Origin: Psychrobacter sp. 72-O-c
Lineage (GTDB): Bacteria; Pseudomonadota; Gammaproteobacteria; Pseudomonadales; Moraxellaceae
NCBI RefSeq assembly: GCF_904846605.1
Contig: NZ_CAJHBI010000032.1
Coordinates: 1 to 34,470 of the forward strand
Reading direction: 5' to 3'
DNA length: 34,470 nucleotides
The position numbers and the translations under genes were made by a program. The notes beneath the pieces are model-generated. The model searched no databases, was not told where the DNA came from, and saw nothing but the letters and a program-made list of their open reading frames with translations. This document shows positions 17,177 to 26,201 of the stretch, piece by piece; position 1 is the stretch's first letter; the number at the start of each line of letters is the position of its first letter.

Positions 17177-19216
17177 CTAATGACTGTCTTTGAGGGTAAA
17201 ACGCTCCGTTGGCAGATACTCTTTTTGTTCCTGATGAATATAGCTGAGCATCTTCTCACGCACGCCACTTGCTAATACCCAAGCATTGTAAGGGCTATTG
17301 GCGGCCTGACTGCCCCTTATTTTGATGCTATTTTCACTGACTGATACTACAAATAATTCAGGCTCCGACTCTCCATCCCATAACTCGTTCGCCTTGACCA
17401 CTTCAATATACTTTTGCCGAATGGCATCAATATCAGCACCATAATCAATATACAAATACACCACACCAGTCTGATGCACTTCGGTATGTGTCCAGTTTTC
17501 TATAATTTCGGTAATAAGATTGCGCATCGGGACAATTAAGCGGCGCTCATCCCAGGTCTTTAGCACTGCATAGGTATAGCGTAGATCCTCAACCGTACAC
17601 CAGTTGTCCTCCATCATCACCGTATCGCCAATCCGTACCGGTTGGGTAATCGCTACCTGTATGCCCGCGATAATATTGCCCAAGCTAGGCTGCGCGGCAA
17701 TACCAATAACCACACCAGCAATACCTGCTGAGGTCAATAAGGTTTTACCAAGCCCATCAATATTGGTAAATTCACTGAGGCCAATCCAAATACTGCTTAG
17801 AATCATCACAAAAATAAACATGCGCCGAAATACTGACGCATAAGTACGACGACGACGCACTTTATCGAACTGCTCAACGCCTAGATTTTCAATTTGTAAG
17901 TCTTGATAACGATTGGCAAAGAAGTTGATGACTCGTATTCCGAGCCACAGCGTGCTGAATACCAAGCCAATCCAAATAATCAGACGGGTGGAGGACGCCA
18001 CGGCATCTAAATAAGGAAAGCCACCGGAGACTAGAGTGAATACTAAAGAAAAACTGACGGTAAACGTCAACGGCACGGTCAACTTACTGACTAAGTCCGC
18101 CACACTATTGCTACTGCCAACATAGATAGTGTAGCTTTTATCGGCTGCAAACCGGTTGATAATTTTTTCGGTTCCTTTACTCAGTAACCAACCCACGCCC
18201 AGAGTAAATGAGAAAAATAAAACGAGCGCTAAAAATTCCCATACTGCAATACTAAAAAACCGCAGCCCCATCCAAGTAGGTAAATAACGCTCAAACTGCG
18301 TGGGTTGATACTGATCGTAAAGACTGTCGATATTACCGACCGTTTGCGCAGAAAACACCCAAATCGGCGCATCATCCTCAACGCGCACACGCTGTAAATA
18401 TATCGGTACGCGGCGCTCACGGTATTCCATGTATCCGAGCTGAATAGAACGTCTGGGAATGCCTGTCACGCTATTATTACTACCAAGAGGTGGTTCAATC
18501 AAACCATCGGGGCGATCGGGCAACTTATCAAACACATAAAGCTTCTTTTTGGTTAATAAAAAATCTAGACGCTTAGACAACTCAAGCGATCGACTAAGCT
18601 GCACCTCACTATCAATCAGGTTCATATTTAGTGCATAAGCGGCCAAATCAAATTGTTGCTTCATAACCGCTGACTGAAAAAACTCCAAAGTGGCAAGTGG
18701 GGTTTCTAAGTTAGGGGGTTCAGATAATAGCGGCAAACCACTATTGAGTTTGGTTAAAGGATAGTAACTTTCGTTATATTCTCCAGTAAGAGCACTATCC
18801 CCTTGCATTTGCCCTGCTTGCTGTACCGCAGTTTGTTCAACTGGATTCATCGTTTCACGAGCTATCTCAGAGAGATCAATATCTTTGTTTTTAATAGTTT
18901 CAATTTTTTGCTTGGTATAATCAGCAAAATTATCTGGCTTAGCAGTTACTGTCGCTTGCGAGTTGCTTGGTTGATTAACAGTTTGTTGAGAAGTCTCACT
19001 AGTAGCATCGGCAGCACTAGCAAAACTGGCAGGCACATAAAAAATACTGAACAATGCTATTAAAAAGCCAATCAATAACTTTATACCACGGCCATTATTA
19101 TTAATAAGATCATTAATGTGGCAAGCATAAAGGTTACTATCCGCTACTTTTAATTCAGCATGATGCGTACAGGGATGACCAGTTTTAGTATTGATAAGCT
19201 TACGATGGGTTTTCAT
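17177..19216 (-). CDS. MscS-family mechanosensitive ion channel, large type
   Basis: The 679-residue inner-membrane protein has a hydrophobic signal at about residues 46-62 with a likely cleavage after SFA. A soluble periplasmic region follows (about 70-320), then several membrane spans, then the MscS pore helix and beta domain. The signature AGIAGVVIGIAAQPSLG leads into NIIAGIQVAITQPVRIGDTV. It should open on hypo-osmotic tension. The 45 residues before the signal are unusually long and include several Cys and His. No other Met precedes the signal, so a non-ATG internal start is possible. It lies between guaB and cysS in the same orientation, separated from cysS by a terminator. Confidence 0.9.
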   Translation of the reverse strand: MKTHRKLINTKTGHPCTHHAELKVADSNLYACHINDLINNNGRGIKLLIGFLIALFSIFYVPASFASAADATSETSQQTVNQPSNSQATVTAKPDNFADYTKQKIETIKNKDIDLSEIARETMNPVEQTAVQQAGQMQGDSALTGEYNESYYPLTKLNSGLPLLSEPPNLETPLATLEFFQSAVMKQQFDLAAYALNMNLIDSEVQLSRSLELSKRLDFLLTKKKLYVFDKLPDRPDGLIEPPLGSNNSVTGIPRRSIQLGYMEYRERRVPIYLQRVRVEDDAPIWVFSAQTVGNIDSLYDQYQPTQFERYLPTWMGLRFFSIAVWEFLALVLFFSFTLGVGWLLSKGTEKIINRFAADKSYTIYVGSSNSVADLVSKLTVPLTFTVSFSLVFTLVSGGFPYLDAVASSTRLIIWIGLVFSTLWLGIRVINFFANRYQDLQIENLGVEQFDKVRRRRTYASVFRRMFIFVMILSSIWIGLSEFTNIDGLGKTLLTSAGIAGVVIGIAAQPSLGNIIAGIQVAITQPVRIGDTVMMEDNWCTVEDLRYTYAVLKTWDERRLIVPMRNLITEIIENWTHTEVHQTGVVYLYIDYGADIDAIRQKYIEVVKANELWDGESEPELFVVSVSENSIKIRGSQAANSPYNAWVLASGVREKMLSYIHQEQKEYLPTERFTLKDSH

Positions 19217-19264
19217 AGCATTGAATTTATTGACCTAAATATTAAGCCAATTTAAAACAGTCCA

Positions 19265-19291
19265 CAAAAAAAAGCCAGCGTAAGCTGACTT
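19265..19291 (-). terminator. Rho-independent terminator of cysS
   Basis: On the minus strand an 8-bp stem with one G-U pair (AAGTCAGC with GCTGGCTT) and loop TTAC is followed by eight T. It lies about 60 bp after the cysS stop. Confidence 0.88.
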
Positions 19292-19353
19292 AATTTATTA
19301 GTATTCGTATTTAATAGCGAAAAATAGCTTTTATAATCACGATAACAACACCT

Positions 19354-20832
19354 TTAAGCCCGACGCCACGTGGTTCCAGTACGGCTATCCTCTAGCTCAA
19401 TGCCAGCGTCTTTTAGCAGCACACGAATCTCATCGGCACGAGCGAAGTTTTTATCGGCCTTGGCATCGGCGCGTTCAATAATTAAGTTATCAATAGACGC
19501 ATCAGTAAAGCCTGAATCCTGCTCATCACCAATCACCGCTTGTAAGAACTGCGTTACCGGTTGCTGTAATATATTGAGTACCTCTGCCAGAGCTTTTAGC
19601 CGCTGCGCCAATTGCCACGCACTTTCCACGTCTTCTGCTTTAATAGCTTTATTGATATCGCGTGCCAGCTCAAATAAGACACTGATAGCAGCTGAGCTAT
19701 TAAAATCATCGTTCATGCCGGCAATAAAGTCTTGCCCTGCGGCGCTGGCATAGGCCTCATTAATAACAGTATTGTTAACAGAAGTATCATTAATCGTTAA
19801 GGTCTCACCTTTTTGCTGCTCAGCTATTTTTAGAGCATGGTACAATCTACTTAGGCTATTATGTGCTTCATCTAGTGATACATCTGAGAAATTTACTTGG
19901 CTGCGATAATGGCTGGATAGTAGAAAGTAACGTACGGTTTCAGGGTGGTATTTTGCCATTACATCGCGAATGGTAAAGAAGTTACCCAAAGACTTGGACA
20001 TTTTTTCGCCATCGACATTGATAAAGCCCACATGCATCCAGTTGCGTGCATATTCACAACCCGTACTGGCTTCTGACTGCGCAATCTCATTCTCGTGATG
20101 CGGAAACTGTAAATCATGACCGCCACCATGAATATCAAAGGTATTGCCCAAGCATTTGGTCGACATCGCTGAACACTCGATATGCCAGCCAGGACGACCT
20201 TGACCCCAAGGTGACGCCCATTGCGGCTCGTCAGGTTTAGCTGCTTTCCATAAGACAAAGTCAAATGGATTGCGCTTAACGGTTTCAACCTCTACCCGCG
20301 ATCCAGCCTGCATCTCATCTAAGTTGCGCTTGGACAATTTGCCATAGTCAGCAAAGCTATCGACGGCATAATAGACATCGCCATTATCAGCAGGATAGGC
20401 ATAATCACCGGTGACTAGGGTCTCAATCATCTGCTGCATCTCATCAATATGATCAGTCGCGCGTGGTTCCGCATCAGGGGTTAAGCAACCAAGAGCAGCG
20501 GCGTCTTCATGCATCGCTTCGATAAAACGCTGAGTTAGTACGCTAATATCCTCGCCATTTTCTGCGGCACGGGTGATGATTTTGTCATCGATATCGGTAA
20601 TATTACGGATATAATTGACCTCATAACCCAACTGCGTGAGCCAACGTACGGCCAAATCAAAAGCAACCAGCACTCGCGCATGACCAATATGACAATAATC
20701 ATAAACGGTCATGCCGCACACATACATGCCCACCTTGGCGGCGTTAAGCGGTGTGAACGTCTGCTTGCGTCCTGTCATCGAATCATAAATGGACAGCTGC
20801 GGCATGGCATCGGCAAGAGGTGTGGTCATCAT
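19354..20832 (-). CDS. cysS: cysteinyl-tRNA synthetase
   Basis: This class I synthetase charges tRNA-Cys. It shows [17 protein letters not shown] (zinc Cys and the HIGH motif), WHIECSAMS, the zinc-binding [14 protein letters not shown] and [10 protein letters not shown] (the KMSKS loop), followed by the DALR-type helical C terminus. The frame is open up to 20868, but the upstream dozen residues (hydrophobic LLIIFYLQ) are not family-like. ACAAGG lies the right distance before tandem ATGs at 20832 and 20829, so the start is placed there (492 or 491 residues). Monocistronic. Confidence 0.96.
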   Translation of the reverse strand: MMTTPLADAMPQLSIYDSMTGRKQTFTPLNAAKVGMYVCGMTVYDYCHIGHARVLVAFDLAVRWLTQLGYEVNYIRNITDIDDKIITRAAENGEDISVLTQRFIEAMHEDAAALGCLTPDAEPRATDHIDEMQQMIETLVTGDYAYPADNGDVYYAVDSFADYGKLSKRNLDEMQAGSRVEVETVKRNPFDFVLWKAAKPDEPQWASPWGQGRPGWHIECSAMSTKCLGNTFDIHGGGHDLQFPHHENEIAQSEASTGCEYARNWMHVGFINVDGEKMSKSLGNFFTIRDVMAKYHPETVRYFLLSSHYRSQVNFSDVSLDEAHNSLSRLYHALKIAEQQKGETLTINDTSVNNTVINEAYASAAGQDFIAGMNDDFNSSAAISVLFELARDINKAIKAEDVESAWQLAQRLKALAEVLNILQQPVTQFLQAVIGDEQDSGFTDASIDNLIIERADAKADKNFARADEIRVLLKDAGIELEDSRTGTTWRRA

Positions 20833-21123
20833 AAAATAGCCTTGTAAGTAAAAAATTATTAATAACAATGTTAATAGTAATAAAAAGTAAAGTATTCGAA
20901 GTTTGCTATAACATCGTCAACCAGACAATATTTGCGCCAACTTATTAATGGCTTAATAGCCGACGCCCTATTTTAACAAAAATCTATCTTAGCGAAAACA
21001 GCCGTAAAATACTACAATGGTCCTACCAATCGTAAGTGCTCACTTATAAATACTGAATGCTAACCACTTATCTTTCTACATAAGCCGCACTATAAATAAC
21101 TGTAAAACAAATAAGGAATAATA

Positions 21124-21789
21124 ATGGGCAATCGCTTAACTAAAATATATACCCGTACCGGAGACGATGGCAGCACCGGTATGGCCGATGGTAGCCGCGT
21201 CAGTAAGGCTGATAATTTATTCAGCGTGATGGGTGATATTGATGAGCTTAACTCGCATATCGGACTGGTACGCGCCCACTTCTCGCAAGCCCTAGTGGCG
21301 TCTGATGCTAGTATGCAAAAGCTGCCTGAACGTCTACAGCAACAAGCAGATACGGATTTTTCCCAAGCATTGGTTATTATTCAGCATTTATTATTTAATG
21401 TCGGTGGTGAGCTTGCGATGCCAGAATATGAAGCGGTGCACGCCAGCCATATAGAATGGTTGGAGCAGCAGATCGATGCCATGAATACCACTTTACCGCC
21501 GTTGAAAGATTTTATCTTACCGACAGGCTCAGTGCTGGTCAGCCAACTACACGTCGCGCGTTGTGTCTGCCGCCGTGCCGAACGTCAAGCGGTGTTATTA
21601 CAGCAACAACGCCCAGAGGCGATCCGTAGTACTGCGGTTGGCTTAGTCAACCGCTTATCTGACTGGTTATTTGTAGCAGCGCGATTCTGTACTGACCCTG
21701 AACAGGTCTCTGAAGTACTATGGGACAGCAAAGTTTTGCAAGATTTTGTGGAAACTGATGCGGATACTAGTGCGGATACTAAAAAATAA
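21124..21789 (+). CDS. ATP:cob(I)alamin adenosyltransferase, PduO type
   Basis: The 221-residue protein makes adenosylcobalamin from cob(I)alamin and ATP. The N-terminal ATP-binding motif KIYTRTGDDGSTGM, the VMGDIDELNSHIGL helix and the RCVCRRAERQAV helix with the Arg residues of the active site are all present. The family forms trimers of five-helix bundles. A short insertion (SDASMQKLPERLQQQADT) lengthens the region between the first two helices. AAGGAATA precedes the ATG. It is divergent from cysS and ends at a clear terminator. No cobalamin-dependent enzyme is next to it. Confidence 0.93.
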   Translation: MGNRLTKIYTRTGDDGSTGMADGSRVSKADNLFSVMGDIDELNSHIGLVRAHFSQALVASDASMQKLPERLQQQADTDFSQALVIIQHLLFNVGGELAMPEYEAVHASHIEWLEQQIDAMNTTLPPLKDFILPTGSVLVSQLHVARCVCRRAERQAVLLQQQRPEAIRSTAVGLVNRLSDWLFVAARFCTDPEQVSEVLWDSKVLQDFVETDADTSADTKK

Positions 21790-21818
21790 CGGGCTAAAAC
21801 TCAGTCATTTAAATGTGA

Positions 21819-21860
21819 AACGCTCGCAACCTTTATAAGGCTGCGGGCGTTTTATTTTTA
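21819..21860 (+). terminator. Rho-independent terminator of the adenosyltransferase gene
   Basis: AACGCTCGCA pairs with TGCGGGCGTT (one G-U) around a loop with a further CTT/AAG pairing, followed by TTTATTTTTA. It lies 30 bp after the stop. Confidence 0.9.
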
Positions 21861-21912
21861 TACCATTTTTTAAATCAAAATTAGGTTTTTAGATCAAAAG
21901 CAGACTAAGTAT

Positions 21913-22869
21913 TTAGTAAGTGGCGCTCTCATCTTCAATGATCACCATATCAATACTGTCATCTTTAGGAACAGATGCTGGTGCTGCAGGCGTAGCCAGT
22001 TCTTTAGCATCAGTACTCGGCGTCACAGCATTTTGAGGTTCACTCGGACTGCTGCTTTGATTGCTGTTTTGATTAATAGTAGGCGGCGTTGCAGGCTGAG
22101 CAGGTGCAGATGGCGTCGCAGGTTTAGGCTGACGAATAGTCTGGTTTTCGTTATTATTCTGAGCAGCTTCACGGCGACGTTCAGCTTCTTGAGCTGAGCG
22201 CTGCGCCCGCTGGCTCTCCATAGCGGACTTCAGTACTGAGCCTGCCATAACATCTGATACTACCGTAATCAGTGCTGGCTGTCCGGCAATACGTATTCCT
22301 ACTTGACCACCTTGGGTGCCAACGACATAAGTAAAGGTATCATCAACGAGCATATTATTATTAATACGGATGTTGTCTTGGGCTAGTCGAGTCTGTAGGC
22401 TGGGCTGATTGTTCGCTGCCTGTAATTGACTGGCTTGATACAAGTCTTCGCTAGGCAAGGTCATGCTGACGCTCGCCTGACAAGTTGTCAGTCCATTATC
22501 ATTGGCTTCTTGTAATATTGCCGCATTTTGCACATCGATTAAGATGCCGTTTATTTTGCCACTAACTGTAGCACTGCTTAGGCTAATTTCTGCATCATTA
22601 GCATAGCTGGCAGCTAAAACTTGCGCTTGCTGATTGAGCGTGTTCCTGAGAGTATTTTTGAGGCGATCTTGTACCATCGGGTCATCACAATTGATGACAG
22701 GCGCTACCGCGCTATCATTAGCCGCTGGCTCAGTAGTCGCATCTATGGTTTCAGCATCGTCAACTTCATCTGAGCGGCTACACCCGGCAACGGCTATGCC
22801 ACATATCAGACTGATACCAACCACTTGTGGCCATTTGATCCATTTTTTATTCGCTGCACTCATACTCAA
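21913..22869 (-). CDS. putative lipoprotein of unknown function
   Basis: The 318-residue protein has a signal peptide ending in the lipobox VAGC (Cys30), so it is probably a lipoprotein. An acidic Asp/Glu/Thr linker follows. A folded domain of about 55-210 contains a conserved-looking pattern (INCDDPMVQDRLKNTL, then a pair of beta-rich halves ending IRIAGQPALITVVSDV). The tail (about 215-318) is low-complexity, rich in Gln, Asn, Pro and Ala. The two Cys in the domain (in NCDD and TTCQA) could form a disulphide. Its function is not recognised. It is convergent with the adenosyltransferase gene. Confidence 0.8.
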   Translation of the reverse strand: MSMSAANKKWIKWPQVVGISLICGIAVAGCSRSDEVDDAETIDATTEPAANDSAVAPVINCDDPMVQDRLKNTLRNTLNQQAQVLAASYANDAEISLSSATVSGKINGILIDVQNAAILQEANDNGLTTCQASVSMTLPSEDLYQASQLQAANNQPSLQTRLAQDNIRINNNMLVDDTFTYVVGTQGGQVGIRIAGQPALITVVSDVMAGSVLKSAMESQRAQRSAQEAERRREAAQNNNENQTIRQPKPATPSAPAQPATPPTINQNSNQSSSPSEPQNAVTPSTDAKELATPAAPASVPKDDSIDMVIIEDESATY

Positions 22870-23261
22870 TTTGCTCCCGATTTACTTATCCATACCACTC
22901 TCAATGGACAGTATTTGTCATTCATACCGCAACAATAGCCGCGATAGCTTTGAAAATCACGCTATTATACGGGGTTTGAATGAGATGGTCATTAGTGTAG
23001 CCCATTGATATACAAATAAAATCTATCAATGACCCCAAAACCTGTCTTTAGTTGCAAAAACATAACAAACCTCAGGGTAGAAGTTGCTTATAACGACACA
23101 ATCAATAGTTAAGCTTGTTACTTAGCCTTTGAACTTGCTATTAAATGCTCAGGCCAATGCTAAATAACCCATAACTACGTACATTTTCCACAAAAATTTA
23201 TAAAATGATTCTTATAAAATACATTAAAAATATTAAATAAAACTGTCGATAATAATAGCCT
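22870..23261. promoter_or_regulatory. divergent intergenic region, lipoprotein gene and phosphodiesterase gene
   Basis: In 392 bp no credible gene is seen. The right part (23180-23255) is very AT-rich with several TATAAA/TATTAAA words, likely holding the plus-strand promoter. No operator or RNA fold stands out. Confidence 0.35.
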
Positions 23262-24137
23262 ATGATAAATTTTAAAAACACCCGTCTCGTTGGTCATCGT
23301 GGCGCTCGTAGTGAAGTGCTAGAGAACACCTTATCCGGCTTTGAACATGCGCACCGTTTACAACCGCGCGGTTTGGCAGGGATCGAGTTTGATGTACAGC
23401 TGACCTCTGATGGGCATTTAGTTATTTTTCATGATGAGACCCTACAGCGGTTATGCGGTCTACCATCCCGCATTGATCAGCTTAACCTTATTGAGATTCA
23501 GCGTCACCTGCAGTCAGGCCATCAAATCATTACCTTAGATAAGTTATCGCAGGCACTGAGCACATCTGCTGACAGACCATCCGTTTTGAAGTCATCTGCT
23601 TCACAAGTGTTGTCAACAGCACAGAGACGCGCGCAAAATAATTTATTGGGTTTGCCTAATAAGCCTTCTCTAACCGAGACCACCGATTTGAAGCTACCCA
23701 CTCATGCGTTGACTGAGTTTACTCATATTGAGCTGGAGATAAAAACCCACAACCGCACTGACTATCCAAAATTAATTAAAGCGTTGAAGCGCTACTTAAT
23801 AGACAGTCCACTTGCCGGCCTACCTATTGTACTCACCAGCTTCGATGTGCAGCTCCTCGCTCAGCTACAACGCGATAGATTATTGACTCATATCCCGCGT
23901 GGCTTGCTGACACGCACACCAGAATTATTGGTGACCGCACCCAATACCGCATTGCAACTTGGCTGTACCCAAATTGGTATCTATTATCCGCTACTTAGTC
24001 AGTCAGTGATTGAGCATTGTCATCGTTATAATTTGCCAGTAAGTGCGTGGACCGTCAACGATATTGAAGTGATTAAACAACTGATAACGTGGCAAGTCGA
24101 TGTAATCATTACTGATATTCCAAGCCAGTTATTGTGA
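23262..24137 (+). CDS. glycerophosphodiester phosphodiesterase
   Basis: The protein hydrolyses glycerophosphodiesters to glycerol-3-phosphate and an alcohol. The GDPD barrel motifs are present: GHRGARSEVLENT (His12, Glu21, Asn22), IEFDVQLTSDG (Glu42, Asp44), IFHDE (His57), the second metal site HIELEIKT, and a C-terminal VSAWTVND followed by DVIITDIP. There is no signal peptide, so it is the cytoplasmic UgpQ-like type. Residues about 98-150 form a Ser/Thr/Gln-rich insertion between barrel strands that most family members lack. The ribosome site is weak (AATAATAGCCT). Confidence 0.92.
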   Translation: MINFKNTRLVGHRGARSEVLENTLSGFEHAHRLQPRGLAGIEFDVQLTSDGHLVIFHDETLQRLCGLPSRIDQLNLIEIQRHLQSGHQIITLDKLSQALSTSADRPSVLKSSASQVLSTAQRRAQNNLLGLPNKPSLTETTDLKLPTHALTEFTHIELEIKTHNRTDYPKLIKALKRYLIDSPLAGLPIVLTSFDVQLLAQLQRDRLLTHIPRGLLTRTPELLVTAPNTALQLGCTQIGIYYPLLSQSVIEHCHRYNLPVSAWTVNDIEVIKQLITWQVDVIITDIPSQLL

Positions 24138-24448
24138 ATGGCTAGGGCGTGCTAGCTTAGTTATAACTACTTAATTAACGCCAAATTCTGACAGAAAAAC
24201 CAATCATTATTACTATGCTAAACCTCTTATATTTACTCCTCAATATGGTCTTAAGAAACCAACATATCCCCAATGTTACTTACACTTTTGCTTAATGCCT
24301 GATAGGTAACGAGATATTTACGGAAATATATTCTATAATCCATACAAGTTATTGTTATTTAGCAAGATTTTTATAGTGTATAGGTGTTCACTTTAGTATC
24401 TTTTTACTGTAATATAGAGGCTTAAATTAATACCGTTAGGGATATTAT
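24138..24448 (+). promoter_or_regulatory. leader of the desaturase gene
   Basis: These 311 bp are AT-rich and hold no gene. The 3' part must contain the desaturase promoter; a TAGGGATATT site lies just before the ATG. No firm -35/-10 pair or operator is seen. Confidence 0.3.
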
Positions 24449-25861
24449 ATGATTGCAAAAAAAGCACTTGGCTTACCGCTTAAAGGCTTACGTTTCGCTA
24501 TCAAATCTGGTAACACGCTGGTACAAACTGCCACCACTCAGGTGACACGTTTTAAGACACGCTTCGATGTTAATAAATCGGATAGCGCACTTCATGGGGA
24601 GCGCGCTGCGACGAGCAACTATGTCAATAATGCGTCTGCATCTAACAAGAATAGCGACGTGTCTATGAATGGGGCAATCGATATTCGTGAGCTCGAGTTC
24701 ACAAAAGCGCCGATTAACTGGATACCCGCAACTATTTTGGTAGCGACGCCGATTGCTGCTGCAGTCATTACCCCGTGGTACCTAATGACTCACCAAGTCA
24801 GCGCTCCCGTTTGGGGCGTATTTGGCGCCTTTATGGTGTGGACAGGTATCAGCATTACTGCAGGCTATCACCGTCTGTTGGCCCATCGTGCCTATAAAGC
24901 ACATCCCATAGTCAAAAACTTTCTATTGCTTGGCTCTACGCTAGCGGTACAGGGCTCGGCGTTTGACTGGGTGTCTGGTCACCGTAGCCATCATCGTCAT
25001 GTTGATCACCGCTTAGATGATCCGTATTCGGCGCAACGCGGCTTTTGGTTTAGCCACGTAGGTTGGATGCTACGCAACTATCCCAGTGGTAAGTTTGACT
25101 ATAAGAATATCCCTGATTTGACCAAAGATAAAGTATTACAAATTCAGCATAAATATTATGGTTTGTGGGTATTGGCGACCAACGTCGGCTTAGTAGCTGC
25201 CATTGGTTGGCTACTTGGTGATGTGTGGGGTGCTTTGGTCCTCGTCGGTTTGCTACGTTTGGTGCTGACCCATCACTTTACCTTCTTTATTAACTCCTTT
25301 TGTCATATGTTTGGCACGCGGCCTTATACCGATACCAATAGTGCCCGCGACAACTTTATGTTAGCAATCTTCACGTGGGGCGAGGGTTATCACAATTATC
25401 ATCACTTCTTCCAATACGACTATCGTAACGGTGTGAAATGGTGGCAATACGACCCAACCAAATGGCTGATTGCCGGTTTATCAAAAGTGGGTTTAACAAC
25501 TGAATTACGTACCATTGATGATACGACTATCAAGCATGCTGAAGTGCAAATGCAGTTTAAAAAAGCGCAGCAACAAATCGACACCGTTAATGCGATTGGT
25601 CTTGATACTCCTCATGCGATGCAAAGCTTCCAAGATCGTATTAAGTTTGAATACGATGCCTTTACGCAGACCGTAGAAGAATGGCAAGCGCTAAAAGCAA
25701 AATCTGTTGAGCTTAAAAAGACTGAATTTGCAGATCGCTTACATGAAGCTGATGAAAAGCTTAAGCTTGAATATGCCAAGATTGAACAGAAAATATTTGA
25801 GCATAACGATAACTTAAAAATAGCGTTTCGCTCTATTGGCCACAGCAGTAAAGCCGCTTAA
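24449..25861 (+). CDS. membrane acyl-CoA/fatty-acid delta-9 desaturase
   Basis: The 470-residue di-iron integral-membrane desaturase carries the three histidine boxes: HRLLAH (141-146), HRSHH (178-182) and HNYHH (315-319). It has four membrane spans grouped as two hairpins. It would put a cis double bond in saturated acyl chains, important for membrane fluidity in a cold-adapted organism. The family core starts near residue 85. The first 80 residues are an extra basic, then Ser/Asn-rich stretch. The last 110 residues (about 360-470) are a charged, coiled-coil-like tail (KAQQQIDTVNAI to EKLKLEYAKIEQKI). It ends at a good terminator and appears monocistronic. Confidence 0.93.
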   Translation: MIAKKALGLPLKGLRFAIKSGNTLVQTATTQVTRFKTRFDVNKSDSALHGERAATSNYVNNASASNKNSDVSMNGAIDIRELEFTKAPINWIPATILVATPIAAAVITPWYLMTHQVSAPVWGVFGAFMVWTGISITAGYHRLLAHRAYKAHPIVKNFLLLGSTLAVQGSAFDWVSGHRSHHRHVDHRLDDPYSAQRGFWFSHVGWMLRNYPSGKFDYKNIPDLTKDKVLQIQHKYYGLWVLATNVGLVAAIGWLLGDVWGALVLVGLLRLVLTHHFTFFINSFCHMFGTRPYTDTNSARDNFMLAIFTWGEGYHNYHHFFQYDYRNGVKWWQYDPTKWLIAGLSKVGLTTELRTIDDTTIKHAEVQMQFKKAQQQIDTVNAIGLDTPHAMQSFQDRIKFEYDAFTQTVEEWQALKAKSVELKKTEFADRLHEADEKLKLEYAKIEQKIFEHNDNLKIAFRSIGHSSKAA

Positions 25862-25906
25862 ATCTATATAAAGTTAACTAAGCACCTTTATTATGAGCTT
25901 TCTCCT

Positions 25907-25940
25907 TCCCCTTGTCTTTTATAGATAGGGGGATTTTTTT
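25907..25940 (+). terminator. Rho-independent terminator of the desaturase gene
   Basis: TCCCC and GGGGA close an imperfect stem around a T-rich loop, followed by seven T, about 45 bp after the desaturase stop. Confidence 0.82.
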
Positions 25941-26201
25941 ACGCTTCATTTCCTTGCGTGCTGTTTGCAAACGGGACAGAGATTACAAAAAATTCATTTC
26001 AGTAGGCCAGTAACATCGAATTGTTTTTGAATTGGATTAACCATAGAACAAGCTAAGCAAAAATAGATTACAAGACGCGGACAGAGCAAACAGGTGCAGC
26101 ACTGATGCTATGCTATAGTAGTTTTATTACCTTCTCATATATCAATACTCATAAATCAACACCTGTATATCAATACTTATACTTTAATAGGAATCGCTTA
26201 T
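25941..26201 (+). promoter_or_regulatory. selO leader
   Basis: Non-coding. Two imperfect copies of ATATCAATACTYAT lie at about 26138-26151 and 26163-26176, directly before the TAGGAATCGC ribosome site of selO. No other structure is seen. Confidence 0.3.

Noticed and set aside
20833..20868. Upstream start for cysS
   Set aside because: The extra residues are hydrophobic and unlike the family; tandem ATGs at 20832/20829 follow a good AAGG site.
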